Shown here piece after piece: positions 33,646-45,435 of a stretch of DNA of 64,000 nucleotides. Origin of the DNA: an uncultured Bacteroides sp. GTDB taxonomy: Bacteria; Bacteroidota; Bacteroidia; Bacteroidales; Bacteroidaceae. The notes beneath the pieces are model-generated. The model made no database searches and was not told the DNA's origin. It saw nothing but the letters and a program-made list of their open reading frames with translations. Position numbers and translations under genes: made by a program. Positions within the stretch are counted from its first letter, which is position 1, and the number at the start of each line of letters is the position of its first letter. The stretch covers positions 85,998 through 149,997 of the forward strand of contig CABMPP010000009.1 of assembly GCA_902388495.1 (NCBI GenBank), written 5' to 3'.

Positions 33646-33847
33646 ATTAAGCCTTTACAGTTTCCTATAAGAGAAGCATCCGTTTCCATTGTAGGAAACT
33701 ACAGTTCCCATTAGGAGAAACGCGCGTTCCCATTATAGGAAACTGTCGTTCCCATTAGGAGAAACTGGCGTTCCCATTGGTTGGAAACTGTCGTTCCTAT
33801 AAGGAGAAACGCGCGTTTCCTACGGCAGGAAACTGTAAGGGCTTAAT
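33646..33847 (+). repeat. Eight-unit 22-bp palindromic tandem array between susE and GH66
   Basis: Units start at 33660, 33682, 33704, 33726, 33748, 33770, 33793 and 33815: a 22-base period with one 23. The core is gttcccattaggagaaac or gttcccattataggaaac, each a near-palindrome. Alternate units end cgcgc or ctgtc. The array is bounded by 21-bp inverted arms at 33646-33666 and 33827-33847 with one mismatch. The whole stretch could fold as one long hairpin or a row of small ones in the operon mRNA. Confidence 0.85.
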
Positions 33848-33910
33848 AGATAATAGTTTATAAGATTAAAAACTTTAAGTCTCAGCAACAGTTTAATAGG
33901 TAATTAATAT

Positions 33911-35731
33911 ATGAAGAAGATTTTCTATGCAATGGTTTCCCTTCTTTTCCTTGCAGCATGCAGCAAAGACAATGATGATGCCGGTGGTGGAGGTACCATC
34001 CCCGATGGTGGCGGCGAAACAGGCGGAGTAACCGACGTAACCCCCGTCACCTCGAACCTGACGGTAAACATCACCACCGACAAAGCCTGCTACAAACCGG
34101 GCGAAGCCGTCTCTTTCACCGCCGATGCCCTGCCTGCCGGTGCCAGGATCCGCTATCGGACCTTGAACAAAGTCGTATCCGAGCAAGTCGCCTCCGGCAC
34201 CACCTGGACCTGGATTGCCCCTGCCACCGACTATACCGGCTATCTGGTCGATGTCTATCGCACCAAAGAAGACGGCACCGAAGTCATTCTGGGCACCATC
34301 GCCGTAGACGTATCCAGCAACTGGACACGTTTCCCCCGCTATGGCTTTGTCGCCACCTTCGATGCTTCGAAGAAAGCCGACGGAGTGATTGAAGCCGAGA
34401 TGGCCTTTCTGAACCGTTGCCACATCAACGGCGTGCAGTTTCAGGACTGGCACAACAAGCACCACTGGCCCTTGGGCGGCGTACGCAACCACCTCGAAGA
34501 AGTCTACAAAGACATTGCCAACCGTGACGTCTATACCGAAGTCGTGAAGAAGTACATTGCCACGCAGCACGCTCTGGGCATGAAGTCCATGTTCTACAAC
34601 CTCGCCTTCGGCGCATTGAGCGATGCCGTCACAGACGGAGTAAAGGAAGAGTGGTACATCTTCAAGAACACAGGCCGCACGGACAAAGACTCTCACGACC
34701 TGCCTTCGAGCTGGAAGAGCAACATCTATTTGCTGGACCCCGCCAATACTGAATGGCAAGCATACATAGCCCAGCGGAATGATGACGTATATGCCAACTT
34801 CGACTTCGACGGCTATCAGATAGACCAGCTTGGCAACCGCGGCGACCGCTACGACTACAACAGCAACAAAGTGAACCTGCCCAAAGGTTATGCCTCCTTC
34901 ATCGAAGCCATGAAGCAGAAGCATCCCGATAAAAGTCTGGTGATGAATGCCGTCTCCAGCTATGGCGCTTCGCAGATAGCAGGTACGGGCAAGGTGGACT
35001 TCCTTTACAACGAAGTGTGGGGCGATGAAGCCGGCTTCAAAGACCTGCACACCATTATCAAGGCGAACGATCAATACGGCAACCATGCACTGAAGACCGT
35101 CTTTGCCGCCTATATGAACTACGACAAAGCGGGCAACAGCACGGGTGAGTTCAATACTCCGGGTGTATTGCTGACCGATGCCGTCATGTTCGCTTTGGGC
35201 GGTTCGCACCTGGAACTTGGCGACCACATGCTTTGCCGTGAATACTTCCCCAGTACCGCCTTGCAGATGAACGATGCACTGAAAACGGCGATCGTCCGCT
35301 ACTACGATTTCATGACCGCTTATCAGAATCTGCTTCGCGATAAAGACACGGAAGCGGAAATCTCCGTTGCCATCAGTTGTACGGATGCCGGACGGAATTT
35401 ATCTCTAAATGTATGGCCCCCGCAGAAGTCTGCCATCACTGCCTATGCCAAGAATGTGAACGGCAAGCAAGTTATCCATTTGCTGAACTTCCTCAATGCC
35501 GATGACCTGAGTTGGCGCGACCTGAACGGGACAATGCCCGAACCGCGCCTGGTATCGGATGTGCCGTTGAAGCTGAACGTTTCTGCGAAAGTGAGCAAGG
35601 TGTGGGTGGCTTCTCCCGATTTTCATGCCGGTGCTTCGCAAGAGCTGGCGTTCGAGCAGAAGGACGGGGCTATCAGCTTTACGCTTCCCATGCTGAGGTA
35701 TTGGACGATGATTGTAGTTGAACCGGCATAG
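33911..35731 (+). CDS. GH66 family dextranase-like lipoprotein
   Basis: A 606-aa lipoprotein (LLFLAACSKDNDDAGG: lipid Cys then acidic residues, so probably surface exposed) with an N-terminal Ig-like domain (VTSNLTVNITTDKACYKPGEAVSFTA) and a GH66 barrel beginning RYGFVATFDASKK. Asp305 in FDGYQIDQLGNR and Glu368 in LYNEVWGDEAG are the likely nucleophile and acid/base. GH66 enzymes cut internal alpha-1,6 links of dextran or make cyclic isomaltooligosaccharides. It gives the PUL its probable substrate: dextran. The repeat array upstream may affect its expression relative to susE. Confidence 0.87.
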   Translation: MKKIFYAMVSLLFLAACSKDNDDAGGGGTIPDGGGETGGVTDVTPVTSNLTVNITTDKACYKPGEAVSFTADALPAGARIRYRTLNKVVSEQVASGTTWTWIAPATDYTGYLVDVYRTKEDGTEVILGTIAVDVSSNWTRFPRYGFVATFDASKKADGVIEAEMAFLNRCHINGVQFQDWHNKHHWPLGGVRNHLEEVYKDIANRDVYTEVVKKYIATQHALGMKSMFYNLAFGALSDAVTDGVKEEWYIFKNTGRTDKDSHDLPSSWKSNIYLLDPANTEWQAYIAQRNDDVYANFDFDGYQIDQLGNRGDRYDYNSNKVNLPKGYASFIEAMKQKHPDKSLVMNAVSSYGASQIAGTGKVDFLYNEVWGDEAGFKDLHTIIKANDQYGNHALKTVFAAYMNYDKAGNSTGEFNTPGVLLTDAVMFALGGSHLELGDHMLCREYFPSTALQMNDALKTAIVRYYDFMTAYQNLLRDKDTEAEISVAISCTDAGRNLSLNVWPPQKSAITAYAKNVNGKQVIHLLNFLNADDLSWRDLNGTMPEPRLVSDVPLKLNVSAKVSKVWVASPDFHAGASQELAFEQKDGAISFTLPMLRYWTMIVVEPA

Positions 35732-35771
35732 CGTCGGAACAAGGTTTCTAAACAAGTAAATAGATTAAAAC

Positions 35772-38251
35772 ATGAAAACATACTTATTCCCCCTCTTGAT
35801 TCTTCTCTTCTTCCCTCCGCAGCTGCATGCAGGAAGCGTGACGGGCAGCTGCCTCTCTTATTCCCTGCAGGGAAGAACCGTGACTTTTCATCTGAACGAC
35901 AGCTCGGCGGTGCAACTGCAATTGTGCAGCCCGTCGGTAGTGCGCATCTGGTTCTCTCCGGATGGAAGGCTGGAACGCAGCAATCCTTCGTTTGCCGTTA
36001 TCAATGAAGAACTGGAAGAGGTAGGCACTGTAGGCGTAGACGAACAGAACGCCTGCTACGAGATATTCACCTCCAAGCTCCGCATCCGCGTCAACAAGGC
36101 TCCGTTCAACTTGCAGATATTCGATAAATACCAGAAGTTGCTGTTCAGCGATTATGCCGACCGGGGACACGTCAGCGACGGACCACGCAAGCTGGAGTAC
36201 AAAACCCTGCGCCGCGACGAACACTTCTTCGGCCTGGGCGAGAAGACCGGCAAACTGGACCGTCGCGGTGAATCCTACAAGATGTGGAACAGCGACAAGC
36301 CTTGCTACAGCATCGTCGAAGACCCGCTTTATAAAAGCATTCCCTTCTTCATGAGCAGCTATCGCTACGGCATCTTCCTGGACAATACGTATAAGACCGA
36401 GTTCAAGTTCGGTACCGAAAGCCGCGACTATTACAGCTTTGAAGCTCCCGGCGGAGAAATGCTCTACTACTTTATCTTCGGCAAGGACTACAAAGAAATC
36501 ATGAAGCAATATGTAGAGCTGACCGGCAAGCCCATCATGCCTCCCCGCTGGGCACTTGGATTTGCCCAATGCCGTGGCTTGCTGACCAACGAGAAGCTGT
36601 CTTACGAAATAGCCGAAGGCTACCGTAAGCGTGGCATTCCCTGCGATATCATCTATCAGGACATCGGCTGGACGCAGTATTTGCAGGACTTTGCCTGGCG
36701 CAAGGGAAACTACGAGAACCCTCGGAAGATGCTTGCCGACCTGAAGGCAATGGGCTTTAAAGTCATTGTTTCGCAAGACCCCGTCATCTCCCAAGCCAAC
36801 AAGGAGCAGTGGGCCGAAGCAGACCGCCTTGGTTATTTCGTAAAAGACTCTACTACGAATAAAAGCTACGACATGCCCTGGCCGTGGGGCGGCAATTGCG
36901 GAGTGGTGGACTTCACTCTTCCTGCAGTAGCCGACTGGTGGGGAGCTTATCAGCAGAAACCTATCGACGACGGTATCTCCGGCTTTTGGACCGATATGGG
37001 CGAACCTGCCTGGAGCAATGAGGAACAGACTGAACGCCTCGTCATGCGGCATCACCTGGGCATGCACGATGAGATTCACAATGTGTACGGCCTTACGTGG
37101 GACAAGGTCGTGAAGGAGCAGTTCGAGAAACGCAATCCCGACCGTCGTGTCTTCCAGATGACGCGTGCCGCCTTTGCAGGTCTGCAACGCTATACGTTCG
37201 GTTGGACGGGCGATAGCGGGAATGGTGACGACGTGTCGCAAGGCTGGGGACAGATGGCCAATCAGATTCCGGTACTTTTGTCGGCCGGTTTGGGTATCAT
37301 TCCTTTCACTACTTGCGATATTTCCGGTTACTGCGGAGATATAGAAGATTATCCTGCTATGGCAGAACTTTATACCCGTTGGGTGCAGATGGGAGCTTTC
37401 AATCCTTTGAGCCGTATTCATCACGAGGGCGATGTGGCGGTAGAACCGTGGTTGTTCGGTGAAGAGGCTGAGAAGAATGTGAAGGCGGCCATTGAGTTGA
37501 AGTATCGCCTGCTACCTTATATATATACGTACGCGCGCGAGGCGCACGACACCGGTTTGCCCCTGATGCGGCCCATGTTCCTGGAATATCCGTCGGATAT
37601 GGAGACGTTTGCTACGGATGCACAGTTTATGTTTGGTCGTGAATTGCTGGTGGCTCCGGTGGTAAAGAAGGGGGCACGCAACAAGAATGTATATCTTCCC
37701 GAAGGAACGTGGATTGATTATAACGACAAGCGCACTGAGTATAGCGGTGAGCAGTGGGCTACGGTGGATGCTCCGCTGAATGTAATCCCTATGTTTGTGC
37801 GTAAAGGAAGCATTGTTCCGCAAATGCCGGTGATGAACTACACGGATGAGAAGGCTGTCTATCCGCTTACCTTCGAAGTATTTCCTGCAGCAACGGGCAG
37901 TGAAGCGTCTTTCTCTCTTTATGAGGATGCCGGTACGGATTTGGGGTATCTGCGTGGAGAGTTTATGCGTACCCCGGTTGCTTGCCTGACGTCGGAGAAG
38001 GGATATACCCTGAAGATTGGGGCAAGGGCAGGAGAGAAGTATACGCTGCCGGGGCAACGGAATCTGATGTTCCGTATCTATGCCGGGCAGATGCCGAAGG
38101 GAGCAATCATAGATGGTAAGAAAATCAAGAAGACGTCGGCCGAAAAGCTGAACGGGAATCAGGATACGGAGTTTGCAACGACAGCTTGGTGTCCCGATAA
38201 GAAGCAAGGCACTTGCTTGCTGAGATTGCCGGATGACGGGAAGGAACATAT

Positions 38252-38270
<19 letters not shown>
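35772..38270 (+). CDS. GH31 alpha-glucosidase
   Basis: The 832-aa protein has a signal peptide (LFPLLILLFFPPQLHAG) with no lipid Cys, so it is likely periplasmic. The GH31 catalytic nucleophile is Asp408 in GFWTDMGEPAW and the acid/base Asp481 in FGWTGDSGNG; RDEHFFGLGEKTG and PRWALGFAQCRG are further family blocks. It would release glucose from imported alpha-linked oligosaccharides, here probably isomaltooligosaccharides. The gene ends inside the left copy of the 147-bp duplication. Confidence 0.94.
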
Positions 38271-40580
<2,310 letters not shown>

Positions 40581-40598
40581 GGTATAGGCACAAAAAAA

Positions 40599-40616
40599 GG
40601 AGTACAGCGGTACTCC
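40599..40616 (+). terminator. Terminator after the GH97 gene
   Basis: ggagtac (40599-40605) and gtactcc (40610-40616) pair perfectly around agcg, followed by aacttttgtt. It lies 19 bases after the GH97 stop and ends the PUL operon. Confidence 0.65.
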
Positions 40617-40634
40617 AACTTTTGTTAACAGACT

Positions 40635-40671
40635 ATCTTTATTCTCCTCCCAGGAGGAGGAGAATAAAGAT
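40635..40671. terminator. Strong palindrome between convergent GH97 and acyl ligase genes
   Basis: A perfect 16-bp stem pairs 40635-40650 with 40656-40671 (atctttattctcctcc arm) around a 5-base loop. It lies 4 bases beyond the stop of the leftward ligase gene and probably terminates from both sides. Confidence 0.75.
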
Positions 40672-40675
40672 ACTA

Positions 40676-42343
40676 TCAGCCTTTCGCCTCCTGATACATA
40701 AACCTCTTGATACTCTTCTTTGCCGTCTTTTCAAACTCCTCGAAGTGTATCTTTATCTTAGAGATCTGGCAGTAAGCCGGCAACTGTAGATTCAGTTCTT
40801 TGCGGTTATCCTCCATTGCTCTTTCGATGTCTGCTTGTTGCAGACCTTGAGAAAAGGCATCGTCAAAGTCCGGGTATATCAGGGCTACGAGCTTGTCCTG
40901 CTGAAGGACGATGAGCGACTCCGATACATACGGCATATTGTTCAGCTTGCTTTCTATTTCTTCCGGATAGATGTTCTGTCCGCTGGAAGTAAGGAGCATG
41001 TTTTTGCTACGGCCGCGTACGGTGACATATCCTTCGGCATCCATAGTAGCAAGGTCACCCGTATGCAACCAGCCATTGACGTCAATGATTTGAGAAGTTG
41101 CTTCGTCATTCTTATAATATCCCAACATAAGATTATCGCCCTTACAGATGATTTCACCTGCCACGTTCTGAGGATCAGGAGAAGCGATCTTCACCTCCAT
41201 ACGGGTAGTAGCTTTGCCGCACGAGGCGAGTTTCAACGTTTCCCAGCGACTGGAACAGATGATAGGACCACACTCGGTCATACCGTAAGCGATGGTGTAG
41301 GGGAAACCTATTTGTTTGAGGAAGCGTTCCACATCCGCATTGAACGGAGCGCCGCCGATAATGATCTCATCGAAGTTGCCGCCGAAGATTTCCATAGCCT
41401 CCTTGCGTGCAGCAGCTTTTATCTTGTCGTTGATGATAGGTACGTGCAGCAGCAGTTTACCTATCTTATTGTCGATGCGCGGCAAGATATTCTTTTTGAT
41501 AATCTTCTCTACAATCAGCGGTACGCACGAAATGACACGCGGTTTGATTTCCGAGAACGATTGGGCAATAATCTTTGGCGACGGCATACGGGTCAGGAAA
41601 TACAAATGTGCACCTGCTGAGAATCCGTACAGAAAATCGTATACCATGCCGAATACATGTCCCATAGGCAACATTGAAACCATGTGGTCGCCCGGACGGA
41701 CGGGAAGCATTTCATGGCAATAGGCTACGTTCGACCAAAGACTGCGATAGGGTAGCATGACTCCCTTTGAATATCCCGTAGTACCCGAAGTGTAGTTGAT
41801 GACAGCCAGCTCCTCGGGCGACTGTTCCTTGCGGTAACAGATATGTTCGGGACGGAAGTTCTTGGGAAAGCGTGCGCCGTAGATGGCGTTGCGATGTTCA
41901 AAAGCTTCGAGCAAGCGCTCGTTACGGCAAACTACCGGAGTAAAGTCCGTCAGCAGTACAACACCCATCAGCAGCGGCATTGCATCTTCATTGAGGTTCT
42001 CCCATGCCTGGTCGCCTACAAAGAGCAGTTTGGCTTCGGAGTGATTGACGACATTGTGGATATTGTCTGCCTTGAATTCGTGCAGAATAGGGACGATGAC
42101 GGCACCGTATGTAATTGTGGCAAGAAAAGCTACCGCCCAATGCGCACTGTTACGTCCGCATACAGCAATTTTGTCACCTGGTTGTATACCGGCACTTTCC
42201 AATACGATATGAAATTTAGCTATTTTCCTTGCTACATCTTTGTATTGAAGTGTAATACCTTTATAATCTGTGAGAGCGTTGCGATCCCAATTCTGAATGA
42301 TGCTTTGTTCTATATAGTCAATGAACCCTTGTTCCTGTTCCAT
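40676..42343 (-). CDS. AMP-dependent acyl-CoA/ACP synthetase
   Basis: This 555-aa protein is an adenylate-forming ligase: NYTSGTTGYSKGVMLPYRS (P-loop-like A3 motif), AYGMTECGPI (A5), WLHTGDLATMDAEGYVTVRGR and GQNIYPEEIE (A7-A8). It would activate a fatty or other carboxylic acid with ATP for transfer to CoA or ACP. A longer start at 42355 would use GTG; ATG at 42343 is preferred. The C-terminal lysine region is KTAKKSIKRFMYQ. Substrate is not determinable. It has its own promoter. Confidence 0.88.
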   Translation of the reverse strand: MEQEQGFIDYIEQSIIQNWDRNALTDYKGITLQYKDVARKIAKFHIVLESAGIQPGDKIAVCGRNSAHWAVAFLATITYGAVIVPILHEFKADNIHNVVNHSEAKLLFVGDQAWENLNEDAMPLLMGVVLLTDFTPVVCRNERLLEAFEHRNAIYGARFPKNFRPEHICYRKEQSPEELAVINYTSGTTGYSKGVMLPYRSLWSNVAYCHEMLPVRPGDHMVSMLPMGHVFGMVYDFLYGFSAGAHLYFLTRMPSPKIIAQSFSEIKPRVISCVPLIVEKIIKKNILPRIDNKIGKLLLHVPIINDKIKAAARKEAMEIFGGNFDEIIIGGAPFNADVERFLKQIGFPYTIAYGMTECGPIICSSRWETLKLASCGKATTRMEVKIASPDPQNVAGEIICKGDNLMLGYYKNDEATSQIIDVNGWLHTGDLATMDAEGYVTVRGRSKNMLLTSSGQNIYPEEIESKLNNMPYVSESLIVLQQDKLVALIYPDFDDAFSQGLQQADIERAMEDNRKELNLQLPAYCQISKIKIHFEEFEKTAKKSIKRFMYQEAKG

Positions 42344-42373
42344 TCGTTTTTGCACACATTGGTTTTAGTTGCG

Positions 42374-42405
42374 CAAAGATAGGGCTTATCGCGATGCGAA
42401 GCAAA
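42374..42405 (-). promoter_or_regulatory. Promoter of the acyl ligase gene
   Basis: On the minus strand TTTG (42402-42405), 20 bases, then TATCTTTG (42374-42381): a full match to the Bacteroides -33/-7 consensus and spacing, about 30 bases before the ATG at 42343. Confidence 0.7.
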
Positions 42406-42450
42406 TTGTTACCGTCTTTTTTCCGATTCATCCGTTAATACTAAAAAGAC

Positions 42451-42530
42451 ATCACTGCAATGAGTTCAGAAATCATTGCAGTAACAATTTCAGAAATCAT
42501 TAGAGCAATGATTTCTGAAATCATTCATTC
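42451..42530. repeat. Palindromic tandem repeats at the 3' end of the antiporter gene
   Basis: Units starting at 42451, 42472 and 42496 (period 21-24) begin atca(c/t)t and end in ttcagaa or ttctgaa. The stretch 42507-42525 is a palindrome of about 19 bases (aatgatttc-t-gaaatcatt). It covers the antiporter stop and may act as its terminator on the minus strand. Confidence 0.6.
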
Positions 42531-43975
42531 TTTGTTTTTTCGGAGATTAGCAGCAGTTTGTCTCCTACATGCAGTTTCAGCGTTCCGTTCGGAATAAGGT
42601 ATTCGTCACCACGCTTCACAATCATTACCAGTGTGCCTTGGGGCAGGTTCATGTCTTTCAGCGTATCTCCACGATCCAGGATCTCTTCGGTGACGGTCAT
42701 GTCGCGCAGATCGGAGTCAATCTCTTCGGGCAGTTCCACACCAAAATCGTTTCCGGTCTTCTCCAGCGGCGTGGAAAGTCCCAGCAGGCGTGCTACCCAT
42801 GAAACCGTAGTACCCTGGATAACCAGTGAGACGATGGTGATAAAGAACACAATGTTGAAGATAACGTGTGCACCGGGCACGTTGGCAACTACCGGGTAGG
42901 TGGCAAAGATGATGGGAACGGCACCACGCAGTCCCACCCACGATACAAAGAGCCGAGATTTGAATGTAATCTTCTTGCCGAAGGGCAGCAGACAAAGGAA
43001 AACACTGAGCGGACGTCCGATGACAATCATAAATACGCCGATGAGCAACGCTACTACGGCAACTTCCAGCATTTCGTGAGGATTTACGAGCAGACCGAGG
43101 CAGAGGAACATGATGATTTGGAAGAGCCATGTCAATCCGTCCATAAACGTGTAGATGTCTTTGCGATGCATAATCTTGTTGTTGCCCACCATCATTCCGG
43201 CAATGTATACGGCAAGGTAGCCGTTGCCTCCCAACAAGTCGGTGATGGAAAAGGTGAAGAATACGAAAGCAAGCAGCAAGATAGGATAAAGTGCCTGGTT
43301 ATCGATGTTCAGTTTGTTCAGCATAAGGATAGCGAGCTTGCCCAGCAGATAGCCTGCGGCAGCACCGACAATGAACTGCACGGCAAATGACCCCAATATA
43401 TGAGGAACTCCCATTCCGGACGATTGTATGAACTGAATCAGTACAATAGTAAGCATATATGCCATCGGGTCGTTACTACCGCTTTCCAGCTCCAGCATGG
43501 GGCGCAGGTTATGCTTCAGGTTCATCTTCTGGGAGCGCAGAATGGCGAAGACAGAAGCGGAATCCGTTGAAGACATGGTAGCTGCCATCAGCAGGGAAGT
43601 TATCAGCGGTAAGTGAATATTGGTCCAGCTCATGCCGGACAGCCACCAGATAAACAATCCGGTGAACAAGGCAGTGAACAGTACCCCCACGGTAGACAGA
43701 ACTATACCGGGCGCAAGGATAGGCTTTATATCCGTGAATTTAGTATCCATACCACCGGAGAACAGAATGATGCTGAGTGCAACCATACCGATGAACTGCG
43801 CTTCTTTGGCATTGTGGAACTGTAATCCCAGTCCGTCACTGCCGAATATCATGCCGACTACGAGGAAGAGCAATAAGGCGGGAACTCCGAAACGATAGCC
43901 GGTCTTACCAACGATGATACTGACGAAAAGCAAAATAGAACCTACGAGTAATATGTTTTCAGCTGTAAATAACAT
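42521..43975 (-). CDS. Potassium/proton antiporter (CPA1/NhaP2-type)
   Basis: The 484-aa protein has about 12 membrane segments (ENILLVGSILLFVSIIVGKTGYRFGVPALLLFLVVGMIFGSDGLGL at the start, GGMDTKFTDIKPILAPGI, STDSASVFAIL, LELESGSNDPMAYML) followed by a C-terminal TrkA-C/RCK-like domain (GTLVMIVKRGDEYLIPNGTLKLHVGDKLLLIS). This is the NhaP2/CvrA layout for K+ efflux in exchange for protons. A frame start at 44029 is 18 codons earlier; ATG at 43975 gives the usual MLFTAEN start. Confidence 0.9.
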   Translation of the reverse strand: MLFTAENILLVGSILLFVSIIVGKTGYRFGVPALLLFLVVGMIFGSDGLGLQFHNAKEAQFIGMVALSIILFSGGMDTKFTDIKPILAPGIVLSTVGVLFTALFTGLFIWWLSGMSWTNIHLPLITSLLMAATMSSTDSASVFAILRSQKMNLKHNLRPMLELESGSNDPMAYMLTIVLIQFIQSSGMGVPHILGSFAVQFIVGAAAGYLLGKLAILMLNKLNIDNQALYPILLLAFVFFTFSITDLLGGNGYLAVYIAGMMVGNNKIMHRKDIYTFMDGLTWLFQIIMFLCLGLLVNPHEMLEVAVVALLIGVFMIVIGRPLSVFLCLLPFGKKITFKSRLFVSWVGLRGAVPIIFATYPVVANVPGAHVIFNIVFFITIVSLVIQGTTVSWVARLLGLSTPLEKTGNDFGVELPEEIDSDLRDMTVTEEILDRGDTLKDMNLPQGTLVMIVKRGDEYLIPNGTLKLHVGDKLLLISEKTKNE

Positions 43976-44026
43976 AATTTTTGTGTTATATGGTTTAGAA
44001 TATGATAGTTTCTGTATCTCAAAGCA

Positions 44027-44058
44027 CAAAGATATGCAATATATTTAACAATTGCAAG
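44027..44058 (-). promoter_or_regulatory. Promoter of the antiporter gene
   Basis: On the minus strand CTTG (44055-44058), 20 bases, then TATCTTTG (44027-44034), matching the Bacteroides consensus with one difference at -33. It lies about 50 bases upstream of ATG 43975 and just before the histidine kinase 3' end. Confidence 0.6.
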
Positions 44059-44068
44059 CCTGAAAAGT

Positions 44069-45424
44069 TCAATTGAACTTCAATACGAATGTCGTTTCCT
44101 TACCGGGAAGCAGAGAGAGATTGCCGCCTGAAAGCCGCATGATTTGCCGGGATATGCTCAGACCTATACCGCTTCCGCCTTCCTTGGTGGTGAAGAAAGG
44201 AATAAAGATATGTTCGGCAATGTCCTGTGGAATGGCAGGACCATTGTTGGATATCTCGATCAGCACTGCTTCTGCTTCGTTGCAATAGGCACGGATGTGG
44301 ATATGGCCTTCCTTATCCTTTTCTCCCTCAATGGCTTGTATGGCATTCTTCAACAAGTTGGTGGCAACCTGTGATATCAGGTTTTCGTCGGCATATAAGA
44401 TAAGGTCATCCGGTGTGATGTCCGTATGGAAGGTTACTTGGACGTCGGGATATTGATGCCGCGCCAATTCCACCATGCGCTCAACGAAGCTCTTGACATA
44501 GAACAACGACGGTTCCGGGGTAGGAATGCGGGTGAACTTCCGGTAAGATTCCACAAAGGCAAGCAGGCCTTTGCCTGTGCTGCTGATGGTCTGCAAGCCG
44601 TTCTTGATTTCTTCTTTGGAGGCTTGTTCTTCCGTCAATCCCAGCAAGGTATCGCTCAGGGAAGTTATAGGGGTTACGGCATTCATGATTTCGTGCGTCA
44701 GCACGCGGGTAAGCCTGATCCAGGAGTCAATTTCTTTCTCGTCCAGTTCGTTGTTGATGTCGTTCAGGGCAAGGATGCGCAGGTGTTCCTGGCGTACGGT
44801 GATGTTGCTGACGCGGATAGACAGGTTTACGGTGCCGCGTTCATTGCTGAAAGGCACTTGCAACTTGTCTCCCGGACGGCAGTTGGCAAGGACGGCGGTG
44901 AGGCGCGTGTCTACACGGTCCAGCTGGCTGACGTGGGTAAATACATTCAGTCCCAGCAGGCGTAGTGCCTCGCTGTTCTTCTGATAGACGGCACCACTGT
45001 CGTTCAGGACGAGGATGCCGGTGTTTACGCAGTCAAGGATGAGCTCATAGTATTTCTCTTGCTGTGCCGTTTCGCTCTTTACATTATATAATATGTGGGC
45101 TACCCGGTTCAGTGCACGGTTCACCAGTCGTGCGTCGGAGGTATCTTCCGTTTCGGAGAAGTGGATGGCATTATCGTTGTTCTCGATGGCATCGAGCATG
45201 AAGAGCACTTTCCGTACATGATGCCGGTACAGCTTCTGCTGCCAGCGCAAAGCCAAGGGGAGAAGCGCCGTAGAGAAGATAGCCCAGAACAACGGATCGC
45301 CCAGTCCGTGGGATTGGGAGGGATTCATGAACACATCTGCCCACATCACTCCCGCAAAGAGCGCTACCAACAAGCTGACGGCAGTGCGGAAAGGGTAATA
45401 TTGTGCCGGGTTCTTAATCTTCAT
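44069..45424 (-). CDS. NtrB-like sensor histidine kinase
   Basis: This 451-aa kinase has two N-terminal membrane helices (FRTAVSLLVALFAGVMWADVF and PLFWAIFSTALLPLALRW), a PAS-like region with ILVLNDSGAVYQKNSEALRLLG, the H-box LTRVLTHEIMNAVTPITSLSDTLL, and the ATPase boxes LLKNAIQAIEG, EISNNGPAIP and GGSGIGLSISRQIMRLSGG. It phosphorylates the response regulator encoded 11 bases upstream in the same operon. I chose ATG at 45424; a longer frame would enter the regulator gene. Signal unknown. Confidence 0.9.
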   Translation of the reverse strand: MKIKNPAQYYPFRTAVSLLVALFAGVMWADVFMNPSQSHGLGDPLFWAIFSTALLPLALRWQQKLYRHHVRKVLFMLDAIENNDNAIHFSETEDTSDARLVNRALNRVAHILYNVKSETAQQEKYYELILDCVNTGILVLNDSGAVYQKNSEALRLLGLNVFTHVSQLDRVDTRLTAVLANCRPGDKLQVPFSNERGTVNLSIRVSNITVRQEHLRILALNDINNELDEKEIDSWIRLTRVLTHEIMNAVTPITSLSDTLLGLTEEQASKEEIKNGLQTISSTGKGLLAFVESYRKFTRIPTPEPSLFYVKSFVERMVELARHQYPDVQVTFHTDITPDDLILYADENLISQVATNLLKNAIQAIEGEKDKEGHIHIRAYCNEAEAVLIEISNNGPAIPQDIAEHIFIPFFTTKEGGSGIGLSISRQIMRLSGGNLSLLPGKETTFVLKFN

Positions 45425-45435
45425 CTGTTTAGCGA

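Noticed and set aside
33646..33847. Array considered as a CRISPR
   Set aside because: Units follow each other directly with no spacers, are only 22 bases long and differ within the unit; no cas genes are nearby. The same applies to 58820-58906.
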